NCBI GenBank assembly: GCA_016791045.1
Contig: JAEUNO010000014.1
Span: forward strand, 23,413 to 87,412
DNA from: Methyloversatilis sp.
GTDB lineage: Bacteria; Pseudomonadota; Gammaproteobacteria; Burkholderiales; Rhodocyclaceae
Length of the DNA: 64,000 bases
Direction of reading: 5' to 3'
Below are positions 44,942-54,197 of the stretch, piece by piece. Both the position numbers and the translations under genes were made by a program. The notes under the pieces are model-generated. The model did not search any database. It was not told the DNA's origin and saw only the letters and a list, made by a program, of their open reading frames with translations. Position 1 is the first letter of the stretch, and each line of letters starts with the position of its first letter.

Positions 44942-46765
44942 ATGACCCGATTCCCCCAGACCGTGCTCGTTGCGTTCGCAATCGTCCTGTTGAGCACCCC
45001 GTTGTCGGCCGCATCGCCCTCAGCCGGCGACCTGACGCCGATCGGCCCGGCTGACTGGAACAGGGCGCGCGCCGCGCATCTGCTCGAGCGTGCCGGCTTC
45101 GGCGGCACGCCGGACGACATCGACGCATTCGCCCGCCTGACGCCCGCCGAGGCGGTGCGTCGCCTGGTGTATTTCGAAGGCGCGCCCGCGGCCGACCTGC
45201 CGCCATTCGATCATTCCGGCGTATTCGAGGAGGGGCTGGACCCTTTCCCCGCCAGCCGGCCCGCCACCACCGATGCCGCCCGCGACAGGGGCGAGGTGAT
45301 CGGTGTCCGCGTGAAGGACGGTGGCAACCGTCGCATGCAGCCGGTGGTGAACAAGTTTTTCTACTGGCTGCGCGCCAGCAAGCTCGAAACCGACCGCGTC
45401 GCCTACTGGTGGGCAAACCGCATGCTCACCTCGCCGCGCCCGCTGCAGGAGAAGATGGCGCTGTTCTGGCACGGCCACTTCGCCACCAATGAAGACAAGG
45501 TGCGCGACTACCGCAAGATGCTGAACCAGCTTGAGCTGTTCCAGAATCAGGGCCTGGGCAACTTCCGCACCTTGCTGATCGGCGTCGCGCAGGACCCGGC
45601 CATGCTGGCCTTCCTGGATGCCGGCGTGAACGTGAAGGGTGCCCCGAACGAGAACTTCGCCCGCGAAATCATGGAGCTGTTCACCATGGGTGTCGGGCAC
45701 TACACGGAGCATGACATCCGCGAGGCGGCGCGCGCCTTCACCGGCTGGAATTTCGAGGGCGTCGCCTTCCACATCGATGCCGCGAAGCACGATGACGCCG
45801 CCAAGGAGGTGCTCGGCCGGCGCGGCAATTTCGACGGCGTGCAGGTGATCGACATCATTCTCGACCAGCCGGTCACGCCGCAGTTTCTGGCCACGAAGCT
45901 GTACCGCCACTTCGTGCGCGAGGACGTCGATCCGGCGCTGGCCGCGGAACTGGGCCGGCGGCTGAAGGCCGGCAATTACGAGATCGCGCCCTTCCTCGAA
46001 ATGCTGCTGATGTCGCGCGATTTCCATGCGCCCGAGTCGGTCGCGACGCGCATCAAGGGGCCGGTCGAACTGGTGGTGTCCACCTACCGCAAGCTCGGCC
46101 TCACCGAAGTGCCCGGCGTGCCCGACTTCAACGAAACCACGGCCGCGCTCGGCCAGCGCCTGATGCATCCGCCGACGGTGGCCGGCTGGGCGCAGGGCCG
46201 CAGCTGGATCACGCCGGGCCTGCTGCTGGAGCGCGGCAATTTCGCGCTCGACGTCGCACTGCCCGACATCAACTACATTCCCGGCGACCGCTATCCGGCG
46301 GCGCAGGCCGGCTACGAAATCCGCTTCGTCCATGAGCGCGTGCGCAGCGGGCTCGATCTGACCACCGCCACCAAACCCGGTGGTGCCGACGGCGGCATGG
46401 AAATGATGGCGATGTCGACCCTGAGCGGCGACCGCGACGAAGACTTCAATACGCGCTACGGCAGCTATCGCGGCTGGCAGATGGCGGTCGAGCGGGTGAA
46501 GCCGATCTCGCGCACGGTCGCCCGGCTCGACCTGACGGGCATGGTGCTGAACGCCGGCTGCAGCACGCCGGAAGACGTGGTGAGCTATCTGGAACGCCGT
46601 TTCCTGTCGGTGCAGCTCGACGACGCCACGCGGCGCAAGCTGGCGGCCTTCCTCGAAAACGAGCTGGGCACGCGCGACATGAAGGCGACCGCCACCTACG
46701 CCGAAGATTCGCTGCGCCTGCTGCTGCATGTGCTGCTGAGCCGGCCCGAGTATCAACTCAGCTGA
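44942..46765 (+). CDS. Secreted DUF1800 protein
   Basis: 607-residue exported protein. Signal peptide (VLVAFAIVLLSTPLSAA), then the DUF1800 signature: AAHLLERAGFGGTPDDIDAF, KMALFWHGHFATNEDKV, NENFAREIMELFTMG, YTEHDIREAARAFTGW, VAGWAQGRSWITPG. The molecular role is unknown. It is paired with the DUF1501 gene 17 bases downstream, the usual arrangement; both products go to the periplasm or outside. Confidence 0.92.
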   Translation: MTRFPQTVLVAFAIVLLSTPLSAASPSAGDLTPIGPADWNRARAAHLLERAGFGGTPDDIDAFARLTPAEAVRRLVYFEGAPAADLPPFDHSGVFEEGLDPFPASRPATTDAARDRGEVIGVRVKDGGNRRMQPVVNKFFYWLRASKLETDRVAYWWANRMLTSPRPLQEKMALFWHGHFATNEDKVRDYRKMLNQLELFQNQGLGNFRTLLIGVAQDPAMLAFLDAGVNVKGAPNENFAREIMELFTMGVGHYTEHDIREAARAFTGWNFEGVAFHIDAAKHDDAAKEVLGRRGNFDGVQVIDIILDQPVTPQFLATKLYRHFVREDVDPALAAELGRRLKAGNYEIAPFLEMLLMSRDFHAPESVATRIKGPVELVVSTYRKLGLTEVPGVPDFNETTAALGQRLMHPPTVAGWAQGRSWITPGLLLERGNFALDVALPDINYIPGDRYPAAQAGYEIRFVHERVRSGLDLTTATKPGGADGGMEMMAMSTLSGDRDEDFNTRYGSYRGWQMAVERVKPISRTVARLDLTGMVLNAGCSTPEDVVSYLERRFLSVQLDDATRRKLAAFLENELGTRDMKATATYAEDSLRLLLHVLLSRPEYQLS

Positions 46766-46782
46766 CCCGAAAGCACCCCACC

Positions 46783-47979
46783 ATGAGCACAGACCACAAC
46801 CGCCGCCGCATCCTGAAGGCATCCGCCGGGCTGATGATTCCGGGCGTCTTCGGCACCATCGCGCGTGCCGCCGCGGCGGCCGAAGCCGAAGACCGCATTC
46901 TGGTGGTGTTCGAAATGTCCGGCGGCAACGACGGCCTGAACACCGTCGTGCCGTACGCCGACGACCGTTACTACCGCTTGCGGCCCACCATCGGCATCCG
47001 CCCGGACAAGGTGCGCAAGCTCGACGACCGTTTCGGTCTTAACCCGGGCATGGCCGGTTTTGAACGCCTGTGGAAGGACGGCAAGCTCGCCATCGTGCAC
47101 GGCTGTGGCTACGACAATCCGTCGTTCTCGCACTTCACGTCGATGGCCTATCTGCATACGGCGGCCCCTAACAGCGGCGACGACTTTGGCTGGGTCGGCC
47201 GGCTGGCCGATGCCATGTCGCCGGCGCCGGTGCCGAACTATCTGCTCAACATCGACACCGCGCAGTCGCTCGCGGTGCGCAGCCGCGTGCATACGCCGGT
47301 GGTGTTCGACGAGCCTGAGCGCTTCGTGCGCAGCAGCTTCCACCAGGCGCGCGCGCTGCTCGACGACGTGAGCGTGGCGAGTGCGGACAACCCGGCGCGG
47401 CGCTACCTCGAACAGGTGGCGGTCAGCGCGCGCGAGTCGTCGCTGGCGGTGCGCGACGCGTGGTCGAAATACAAGACCAACCAGGACTACGGCATCGTTC
47501 CGCTCGGCCTGCCCAAGGTGGCCGCCTGCATCGCCGCCGGACTGCCGACCCGCCTTTACTACGTCGGCTACCGCAACAATGCCTTCGATACCCACGTGCA
47601 GCAGTCCGACCTGCATCAGCGTCTGCTGTCCTACACCTCGGATTCAATCCACGGCTTCCTGCGCGACATGGAGCGCATCGGTCAGGCCGACCGCGTCAGC
47701 CTGCTGATCTTTTCCGAATTCGGGCGCCGCGTGCCGGAAAACACCAGTCTGGGCACCGACCACGGTACCGCCAACGTCATGTTCTTCGCCGGCAGGCAGG
47801 TCAAGGGCGGCCACTACGGCACGCCGTCAGACCTGGGGGCGCTGGACGCGGGCGACAATCTTGTCCACACCACCGATTTCCGCTCGGTGTACGCCAGCGC
47901 CATCGACGGCTGGCTCAAGGTCGGCGCCGCCGACACGATACTCAAGGGCCGTTTCGCGCCGCTGCCGGTGTTCGGCTGA
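46783..47979 (+). CDS. Secreted DUF1501 protein (sulfatase/phosphatase-fold)
   Basis: 398 residues, Tat-type signal (NRRRILKASAGLMIPGVFGT). Conserved features of DUF1501: VVFEMSGGNDGLNTVVPYAD, FGLNPGMAGFERLWKDGKL, GCGYDNPSFSHFTS, LLIFSEFGRRVPEN and GTDHGTANVMFFAG. The family is distantly related to alkaline phosphatase/sulfatase folds but its reaction is unknown. Forms a two-gene unit with the DUF1800 gene. Confidence 0.92.
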   Translation: MSTDHNRRRILKASAGLMIPGVFGTIARAAAAAEAEDRILVVFEMSGGNDGLNTVVPYADDRYYRLRPTIGIRPDKVRKLDDRFGLNPGMAGFERLWKDGKLAIVHGCGYDNPSFSHFTSMAYLHTAAPNSGDDFGWVGRLADAMSPAPVPNYLLNIDTAQSLAVRSRVHTPVVFDEPERFVRSSFHQARALLDDVSVASADNPARRYLEQVAVSARESSLAVRDAWSKYKTNQDYGIVPLGLPKVAACIAAGLPTRLYYVGYRNNAFDTHVQQSDLHQRLLSYTSDSIHGFLRDMERIGQADRVSLLIFSEFGRRVPENTSLGTDHGTANVMFFAGRQVKGGHYGTPSDLGALDAGDNLVHTTDFRSVYASAIDGWLKVGAADTILKGRFAPLPVFG

Positions 47980-48356
47980 AGCGGTGGGAGCTCATCGTCC
48001 TGCGCACGGGTGTTCGGCGCCGTCTTGCACCACCGACACCGGCGCAGTCGGCGTGCGCCGTGCGTGCCGGGTTCTTTGTGGCAACGGCGGCCCCGCCGCG
48101 ATACGCGGGCTGTTCAACGCGGGTCGCGGCACCATCGCTGCGAGTGCGGAGCGGGGATTTCGGCGAGCACTGCTCGCCGCCCGCAGGGCCGGCAGTGAAT
48201 CGCCGTTCCAACAGAAACTGCGCCACCGGTGCTGCGCCAGGGCCCGGCACGGATTTGCTTCGGCAGGTCATCGCGCCGCATGCCCTGTGCAAAGCAGGCA
48301 CCGCCCGCGAGGCCGATGTCGCTTTTGCCACGTCGCAGAGTCGAAGTAAGGCGCCC
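47980..48356. other. Intergenic region with two hairpins
   Basis: 377 bases between the convergent DUF1501 and PEP-CTERM genes. No gene seen. CGGCGG-CC-CCGCCG at 48087-48100, preceded by TTTGTGGCAA and followed by CGATAC, looks like a second REP class; a similar hairpin occurs at 54902. CGGCGAGC-ACT-GCTCGCCG at 48161-48179 is a perfect 8-bp stem and a candidate terminator. Confidence 0.5.
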
Positions 48357-49604
48357 CTAAAACGGCTGCAAGGCGCAGTGCTGCGTCGCCTTCCGGCGCC
48401 GGCGACCCGCACAGCCGGCCATCACCGCCAGACCCGCCAGCATCATCGCCCAGGTACCGGGTTCGGGCACCGGCGTGAGCGAGGTAGCCGCGAACTTGAG
48501 ACCGCCGAGGCGCTCGGCCACGAAGATTTCCGCGCTGTCGGGGCCGCTGGTGTTGATCGTGAACGTCAGCTCGCCGGTCCGGCCGGCAAAGCTTGAAATG
48601 TCGATGTTGAGCAGGTTGATTTCGTCGGTCAGGTAGTCATCGCCGCGAAAGCTGGCCAGCGTCTGCCCGTCGAAGGACACGTCCAGCACGGCACCGACAT
48701 TGTTCTGCGTGAATGCGAGCGGCACGTCCATGGTTGCGGCGTCGGGCAGCGTCGCGGTATAGACCAGAACGCCGGGCGATGCGGTATGGACCGAAATACC
48801 CTCGAATATCACTTCGCCTCGGATCCCCGTCCCGCCATTGCGGCTTCTCCAGAACAGCTTGCGTTCAGCAGGGGTTGCGTGCTCCCACTTTTCCTGCTGA
48901 TGCTGGAGGATCGCGCGCTTCACCGCGTTGTATATGCTGAAGTCAGTGGCATTGACGTTGTCGAGCCAGCCCAGAAAGCGGTCGAATGCGCTGTCGACCC
49001 GGTAATTGACGCTGTATTCGCTCTTCAGCGCCATCGTGCCGGTCAGGCTGCCCCGGACCTGCGACACGGCGATCGGGCTGAGCGGTCCGTAGCCATACTT
49101 CGGCAACAGCGTGGCTTCGGACGAGTCCGTGAACACGATGGTCCGGCTGGCATCTTCCGAAAAGTCCATACGGATACTCGACAGATACGGTTGCGTCTTG
49201 GTCTGGGTGAATATTTCGCCGCCGCCGGTGGCCCCCAGATCGGATCGCAGCACCACGGTGCCGGCCTGGGCGCTGTAGACCAGCGAGGCCGGGGGAGCGG
49301 TTGCGCTGATTTCAGCAAACAGTACGACACGTTCGATATTGGGCGGCGCCGCGGCCAGCTCGCCGCGCACACCGAGCGACAGGACTTTCATCGTCAGCGA
49401 TGACGACAGGTACCGGGCAAAGGCGTTTTCTTCGGCAATGGAGACCGAAATCAATTCCTGCCCCGGCTGAAAGTTGATCGCGTTGACGAGGCTGTAGACG
49501 CCATTGACGCTGATGTCGATCGATGTGGCCGCGCGGGCGCCGCCGCTGACGGTCAGCATGGCCACGGCCAGCATGCCAAGTTTGAGGTGTGTTCGAGTTT
49601 TCAT
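48357..49604 (-). CDS. PEP-CTERM sorting-domain protein (long)
   Basis: 415-residue exported protein: signal peptide (LGMLAVAMLTVSGGARAA), a beta-rich body, and a PEP-CTERM signal VPEPGTWAMMLAGLAVM ending in an RRRRK cluster. A further eleven residues (KATQHCALQPF) follow the basic cluster; most PEP-CTERM proteins end there, so this tail is odd and may reflect a stop-codon shift. The body (TINTSGPDSAEIFVAERLGG and upstream strands) has no recognised domain. Confidence 0.87.
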   Translation of the reverse strand: MKTRTHLKLGMLAVAMLTVSGGARAATSIDISVNGVYSLVNAINFQPGQELISVSIAEENAFARYLSSSLTMKVLSLGVRGELAAAPPNIERVVLFAEISATAPPASLVYSAQAGTVVLRSDLGATGGGEIFTQTKTQPYLSSIRMDFSEDASRTIVFTDSSEATLLPKYGYGPLSPIAVSQVRGSLTGTMALKSEYSVNYRVDSAFDRFLGWLDNVNATDFSIYNAVKRAILQHQQEKWEHATPAERKLFWRSRNGGTGIRGEVIFEGISVHTASPGVLVYTATLPDAATMDVPLAFTQNNVGAVLDVSFDGQTLASFRGDDYLTDEINLLNIDISSFAGRTGELTFTINTSGPDSAEIFVAERLGGLKFAATSLTPVPEPGTWAMMLAGLAVMAGCAGRRRRKATQHCALQPF

Positions 49605-50173
49605 GGGTCACCGGGTGCCGTTGGGAAGACGGATGGAACGTGCACGACATGCCAACAGGGAGCGAGGTGTCGCAGCGATGTCGCGGGTGGAAGAACGGGG
49701 TTTCGAAGACGGCCGGCAGAGTGCTTCGAAGCGTACGGAAGCGCCGGGCCGCAGCGATCGCTGCGACCGGGCGACGGGCAACGTGGCGGGGTCAGGGCAT
49801 GGCTTCAGCGCGTCCTGAAAGACTGCAGCGCCGACGGATCGGCACAGGGTACGGCGCTCCGCTTGCCACCGCAGCCTGCCTCTTGCGCCTCGTCATTGCT
49901 GTGCCCGGTTGTAGGTGGAGATCGCCGGGTGCGGACTAGCAAGAAACAAGCCCCGCGTCAGGCCTGACGAATAAGGGTATTGAAACAACGGCGTGCTGCG
50001 GGCGGGCCGTGTCGGCCAAGGCCGGGCTGTAAGGAATGTCGACAGCTCGGGCGACGCGGCCCGGCATTCACCCGCCGTCTGGCCTGACCCGCCGCCGCAT
50101 GCGCAGACTTCGCGCTACAGTTCCTCCCGCACGCTGTGCCCGCAAACCCTGTCGCGAAGAGGACGCCCGGAAG
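49605..50173. other. Long intergenic region
   Basis: 569 bases between a minus-strand PEP-CTERM gene and a plus-strand hypothetical gene. I see no convincing coding sequence; short frames on both strands lack start signals and family resemblance. A slightly AT-richer stretch (ATAAGGGTATTGAAACAA, about 49971-49988) may be a promoter. No repeat unit is present. Confidence 0.4.
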
Positions 50174-51328
50174 ATGGTCTCAAGCACCTATGACGATGCC
50201 GAATCCTATCTGCTCAACTTCGAAACCGAACTTCCGGATCCGGATGAGGCCAGCGCCACGCATATCGGTTTCTATCTTGCGTGGGCGCTCAACAACGGAC
50301 TGGCGGCTGCGACCTTCGATGCGTGCGCGGCGGCGGTCCGCCAGCGCACGCTGACCGGCTGCGCGCTGCTGTGGCGGCAGTGCGACGGCAAACTCACGAC
50401 GCAAGACCTGAACGAACGCGGCAATGCCTTCACGCAGGCGTATTACGCGCAGCGCTACGTGGACGACTACCGCCAGGTATTCGCCATCGACACGCTCGAC
50501 GACGACGCCTTCTGCAAGGTGCCGAACACCTGGGCCAACTACGACCGGATCGCCGCACGGCTCGACGAGCGCCACCGCGCCTGGCTGGCGCAGCAGGCGC
50601 TGCCGGGCAAGCAGGCGCTGATGCAGCGCCTCGAGGCGGCCGTGCTGCCGTTGCTCGAACAGCATGGCTTCGAGCGCTATCCGTACGAGTTTTCGCAGCG
50701 CGATTACGAAATCAGCGTGTTCAGGCAGCAGGGCGCCTGGGGCGATCACACGATACGGCTGCGCGCCATCGACGACCGCCCGAATGCCTACGGCCTTCAC
50801 ATGGAAGGCAGCAGCCGGCTCACCGTGCTGGCGCAGGCGGTGTATGAAGATGCCGTACTCGACGGTGCGCGCGTGTCGCGGGAGCTCGCAGGCACCTCGT
50901 TCTTTCCGCTCGAGTGCTGGCTGGGTGACTGGCCGGTGCCGCTGCAGCCGCTGCCGGCGCAGCATCTGTCCGGTTTCATTCCGCTGACCGATGCAGTGCA
51001 GATCGAACCGGTGATCCGGTGGCTCGAACGCGCCATGAAAGCCCGTCTGCTGCCCCTGCTGCGTGCCGTCGAGTCACTGGCCGGCTACGAAGCGCTCTAC
51101 TGCACGACGCCGCTCAGCGCGTCACGCCTGTATACCCACCCGCTGCGGCCCACGCTGCTGCTGTGCGCCGAACTCACGGGCAACCCGCGTCTGCTTGCGA
51201 TGTGCGACGAGATCGAACAGGCGCTGGGCGCCGATCCGCAGATCACGGGCTGGCCGGTCCACGCCATCGAAGACATGCGTCGCCATGTCGGTCGGGTGCG
51301 CGCGCGGGCCGCGAGGCGCCGCGGCTGA
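50174..51328 (+). CDS. Hypothetical protein with N-terminal DUF7832-like domain
   Basis: 384 residues, soluble. The N-terminal part (YDDAESYLLNFE, ATHIGFYLAWALNNGL, ERGNAFTQAYYAQRYVDDYR) resembles the DUF7832-type domain found in proteins linked to polymorphic toxins or immunity; that link is inference. The remainder (KVPNTWANYDRIAARLDERH; PYEFSQRDYEISVFRQQGAW) is a separate domain with no recognised family. The ATG at 50174 is preceded by CCCGGAAG; the longer frame upstream is Arg-rich and unlikely. Confidence 0.6.
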   Translation: MVSSTYDDAESYLLNFETELPDPDEASATHIGFYLAWALNNGLAAATFDACAAAVRQRTLTGCALLWRQCDGKLTTQDLNERGNAFTQAYYAQRYVDDYRQVFAIDTLDDDAFCKVPNTWANYDRIAARLDERHRAWLAQQALPGKQALMQRLEAAVLPLLEQHGFERYPYEFSQRDYEISVFRQQGAWGDHTIRLRAIDDRPNAYGLHMEGSSRLTVLAQAVYEDAVLDGARVSRELAGTSFFPLECWLGDWPVPLQPLPAQHLSGFIPLTDAVQIEPVIRWLERAMKARLLPLLRAVESLAGYEALYCTTPLSASRLYTHPLRPTLLLCAELTGNPRLLAMCDEIEQALGADPQITGWPVHAIEDMRRHVGRVRARAARRRG

Positions 51329-51412
51329 ACGTCGCCGGGGCGAGCGAGCGTTCGTCGACCAACGGCTGCCGCCGGAGCGGCTTGTCCGCTGTGCTCGGCC
51401 CGGGCAGCGCGC

Positions 51413-52402
51413 TCAGGTCGCCGCGCGGCGCCGACCCGCGAATCCTACGGCAGCCAGTCCGGCCAGCATCATCGCCCAGGTGCCCGATTCTGGGACCGCC
51501 ACCACATTGATGTTGACCTGCGCCGAGCTCGAGCGGCCGAGCTCGTCGATCGAGAAGTACTGGAAGGTCGCCAGCCCGGAAAAGCCCGGATCGGCGAGGT
51601 AGCGGAAGCTGCCATTGGTGATGACGCTGTCCAGCGTGCCGCTGCTCGGGCTGAAAAAGCTCGAAACGGTGACGTCGCCGATGCCGCCCCGGTCGTTCGC
51701 CAGCAGGCCGGGGGCGAGGATGTCGAGCGTGCCGCCGCTGAGCACCGTGAAGGTGTCGTCGAACGCCACCGGAATCGACGCGGCGGCATCGATGAACACG
51801 GTGGCGCTGGCGCTGCGGCCGAGTTCGTCCTCGCTGTTGTAGGTGAAGCTCGCCACGCCGGCAAAACCGAACGCCGGGGTGTATCTGAAGCTGCCGTTGG
51901 TGATCACGCTGTCCAGCGTGCCGGAGGTCGGGCTGAAGAAGCTCGACACGATGACTTCGCCGATGCCGCCGCGGTCATTGGCCAGCAGACCCGGCGCGGA
52001 CACGTCGAGGGTCAGACTGCTCAAGGTGAAATAGTCGTCGCGTGCCTGGGGCAGCGTGGTGCTGGCATCGATCGTCACCGTGGCGGTCGATGAGCGGTTG
52101 TACTCGTCGACGATGAAGTAGTCGAAGGTCGTGGTGCCGGCGAAGCCCCGCTCGGGCGTGTATACAAAGGCGCCGTTGGTGACCACGCTGTTCAGCGTGC
52201 CCGACCCCGGATTGAAGAAGCTGCTGACGCTCACGCCGGTGCCGCTGTCGTTGGCCAGAATGCCGGGCGCCGAAATGCCGAGCGTGAGGCCGGTCAGTTC
52301 GAACAGATCGTCGCGCGCCACCGGTTCCGGCGGCAGCGTGACGGCAAACGCATTGACGGTGCTGCAGGCGAGCAGACTTGCAAGTACGGTGGTTGCTTTC
52401 AT
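51413..52402 (-). CDS. PEP-CTERM-like protein with three tandem Ig/cadherin-like repeats and a PES signal
   Basis: 329 residues. Signal peptide (MKATTVLASLLACSTVNAFA) followed by three repeats of about 90 residues, each with a RDDxFxL start, a GLLAND or GILAND turn and an FFxPxSGTLxSVxTNG segment, the pattern of cadherin-like calcium-binding repeats in bacterial surface proteins. The sorting signal is VPESGTWAMMLAGLAAVGF then RRRAAT: the second Pro of PEP is replaced by Ser. Repeats two and three are nearly identical, implying recent duplication. Confidence 0.85.
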   Translation of the reverse strand: MKATTVLASLLACSTVNAFAVTLPPEPVARDDLFELTGLTLGISAPGILANDSGTGVSVSSFFNPGSGTLNSVVTNGAFVYTPERGFAGTTTFDYFIVDEYNRSSTATVTIDASTTLPQARDDYFTLSSLTLDVSAPGLLANDRGGIGEVIVSSFFSPTSGTLDSVITNGSFRYTPAFGFAGVASFTYNSEDELGRSASATVFIDAAASIPVAFDDTFTVLSGGTLDILAPGLLANDRGGIGDVTVSSFFSPSSGTLDSVITNGSFRYLADPGFSGLATFQYFSIDELGRSSSAQVNINVVAVPESGTWAMMLAGLAAVGFAGRRRAAT

Positions 52403-52554
52403 CAGTGGGCTCCCGGTGGCGCAGGAGATCGACGTGACCTCCGCGAATCCCGATCATCTTTGGCCGCCATGCGGCCAGCAAGCCGGGCATGACGGGCGGC
52501 GTGAGCGATTCCGCACCGCCGGAAGGACGATGGCGCAGGCGCGGGAAACCCGGT

Positions 52555-53100
52555 TCAGAAGCTGCACCATTGCTCCTCGCACGGCACGCCGTCATGGTCA
52601 CCGTCCATCTTCGTATCCGGACAGTTTTCGATGAAGAAGGTCGCCTCGTCGCATGACGTCATCTGACTGCAGTGCTGGCGGCCGTCGCAGCGGAAGTTTG
52701 CCGACGGGGCCGGTGACGCGGTTCCGTTGATGCGTTGCACGAGACGTTGGTTGATCTGGCCATAGATCAGGTAGCCGCCCAAGCCGAGTGTTGCGATCAG
52801 GATCAGATAGGTGAACAGGTTGGAGCCCTGACGCTCCGGGCCGCGCGAAGGCGCCGACGGACGCGCGTCTCGAACCGGGGACGCGCTGCGGCCCGGGCGC
52901 TCGACGGACACCGCGCGCTTGCGGCCCTGTGCATCGGTCTGCACCTCGAACAGCAGGGTTTCGCCATTCGTCGGCCGGCGCCCGTCGCGCGGCAGCGCGG
53001 AGATATGCACGAACACTTCGTCGCCGCCCTGGGTCGGTTCGATGAAGCCGAACCCCCGGTCGTCATTCCACTTCGCGAGCTTGCCTTCGATTCGTGCCAT
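52555..53100 (-). CDS. Cold-shock domain, membrane helix and excalibur domain fusion
   Basis: 181 residues. N-terminal cold-shock domain (GKLAKWNDDRGFGFIEPTQG, EVFVHISALPRDG) that binds single-stranded nucleic acid; a Pro/Arg/Ser linker; one membrane helix (LFTYLILIATLGLGGYLIYG); and a C-terminal excalibur-type calcium-binding domain (FRCDGRQHCSQMTSCDEA, then DGDHDGVPCEEQWC) that should be periplasmic. A nucleic-acid-binding domain is thus tethered to an extracytoplasmic metal-binding domain. Function unknown. Confidence 0.88.
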   Translation of the reverse strand: MARIEGKLAKWNDDRGFGFIEPTQGGDEVFVHISALPRDGRRPTNGETLLFEVQTDAQGRKRAVSVERPGRSASPVRDARPSAPSRGPERQGSNLFTYLILIATLGLGGYLIYGQINQRLVQRINGTASPAPSANFRCDGRQHCSQMTSCDEATFFIENCPDTKMDGDHDGVPCEEQWCSF

Positions 53101-53389
53101 AACGATCCGCCGGGTTTCCGTGCGCCGCTGAATGCATGAGACCGGAATTATGCTTCACGGATCGGTCGCTGCACCTGAGCGGTTCTGCCGGCAGGCGATC
53201 CGCTCGGCTGCTCCCGCAGCGCTTGCGGTCCGAATCCGCGGACATGCCCGCAAATCGTTTGAACCCCGGGGTCTGCCGCCGTTACCATTCGACGCGGCGG
53301 CGGCGCGTGGTCAGCACTGCGCGTTGAACAAGAACGATGAACCGAAGTCCCGCCTTGGCAGGTTGAAGGCGCAATTTCCCGAGGTTTTC

Positions 53390-54175
53390 ATGAGCAAAAG
53401 TGCGTCGACCGAAGTGGTGGCTTTGCGCGACAAGCGCCAGAAGCTGTTCAGCCTGTCCCTGTTGTTCGTCGTCGGGTTCCTCATTCTGCTGCTGGCGCAC
53501 TTCGTGCCGGATTCCTTCACCCAGAAAGTGCTGACGTCGGTGGGCGGTGTCACGCTGGGGTTCGGGCTGACGTCCCTCATCACCCAGGTTTTTTCGCCCG
53601 CGCCCTTCGAGGGGGTGCTGCGCATGATCAACGAACTGCTGGTCGTGCCCTGGCGGTCGAAGGAAGAAGAGCTGATGCCGCTGCGCAAGAAGTTCTACGG
53701 CTATCTGCTGACCGTGCGGGACGGCAAGTCGATCTGGGTGTATCGGGATTTCGATTTCGGAAACCTGGAGTTGCCGGGTTACCTGCACGCCGCCTTTCAA
53801 TACAGGACCAGCGCCGGCCGGACGATGAAATACAAGTACTACGGATTCCCGGTGCAGTCGCGGCTGCTTCTGATCGGTCGAAACGTCGACACCAGCAACG
53901 AGCCGGCAGTGATCCAGGTCGTGCCGCACTGCGGCCAGAGCGGCATCTATGCCGGCCTGGCGTTTTTCGAGGTGCTTTCGGGTGCGCAGATCGTGTCGCC
54001 GACGATCATCGCGGCGGAACGGCTGGTCGATTCCGAGGTGTTCGGCGAGCTGGACGAAAACCAGAGCGCCACCCTGAACGCGCTGTGGAATGCGAACTTC
54101 AAAAGCAGCTTCCACCTTCCGCCGGGCAGTGAACACCTGCTGCCGGGAAACGGAATCGTACCGAAGGCAGGTTGA
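53390..54175 (+). CDS. Hypothetical membrane-anchored protein
   Basis: 261 residues. Two adjacent N-terminal helices (FSLSLLFVVGFLILLLAHFV; VLTSVGGVTLGFGLTSLITQ), then a cytoplasmic domain: LRKKFYGYLLTVRDGKSIWV, MKYKYYGFPVQSRLLLIG, GQSGIYAGLAFFEVLSGAQI. No family recognised. GAGG lies 5 bases before the ATG at 53390; the open frame upstream is not supported. Followed by the glycine-rich gene after 22 bases. Confidence 0.65.
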   Translation: MSKSASTEVVALRDKRQKLFSLSLLFVVGFLILLLAHFVPDSFTQKVLTSVGGVTLGFGLTSLITQVFSPAPFEGVLRMINELLVVPWRSKEEELMPLRKKFYGYLLTVRDGKSIWVYRDFDFGNLELPGYLHAAFQYRTSAGRTMKYKYYGFPVQSRLLLIGRNVDTSNEPAVIQVVPHCGQSGIYAGLAFFEVLSGAQIVSPTIIAAERLVDSEVFGELDENQSATLNALWNANFKSSFHLPPGSEHLLPGNGIVPKAG

Positions 54176-54197
54176 AGCGTCGAGATCGAAGCGGCCC

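Noticed and set aside
49605-50173. Hidden small gene or decayed mobile element in the 569-base gap
   Set aside because: No start signal, family resemblance, terminal inverted repeats or target duplications could be seen.
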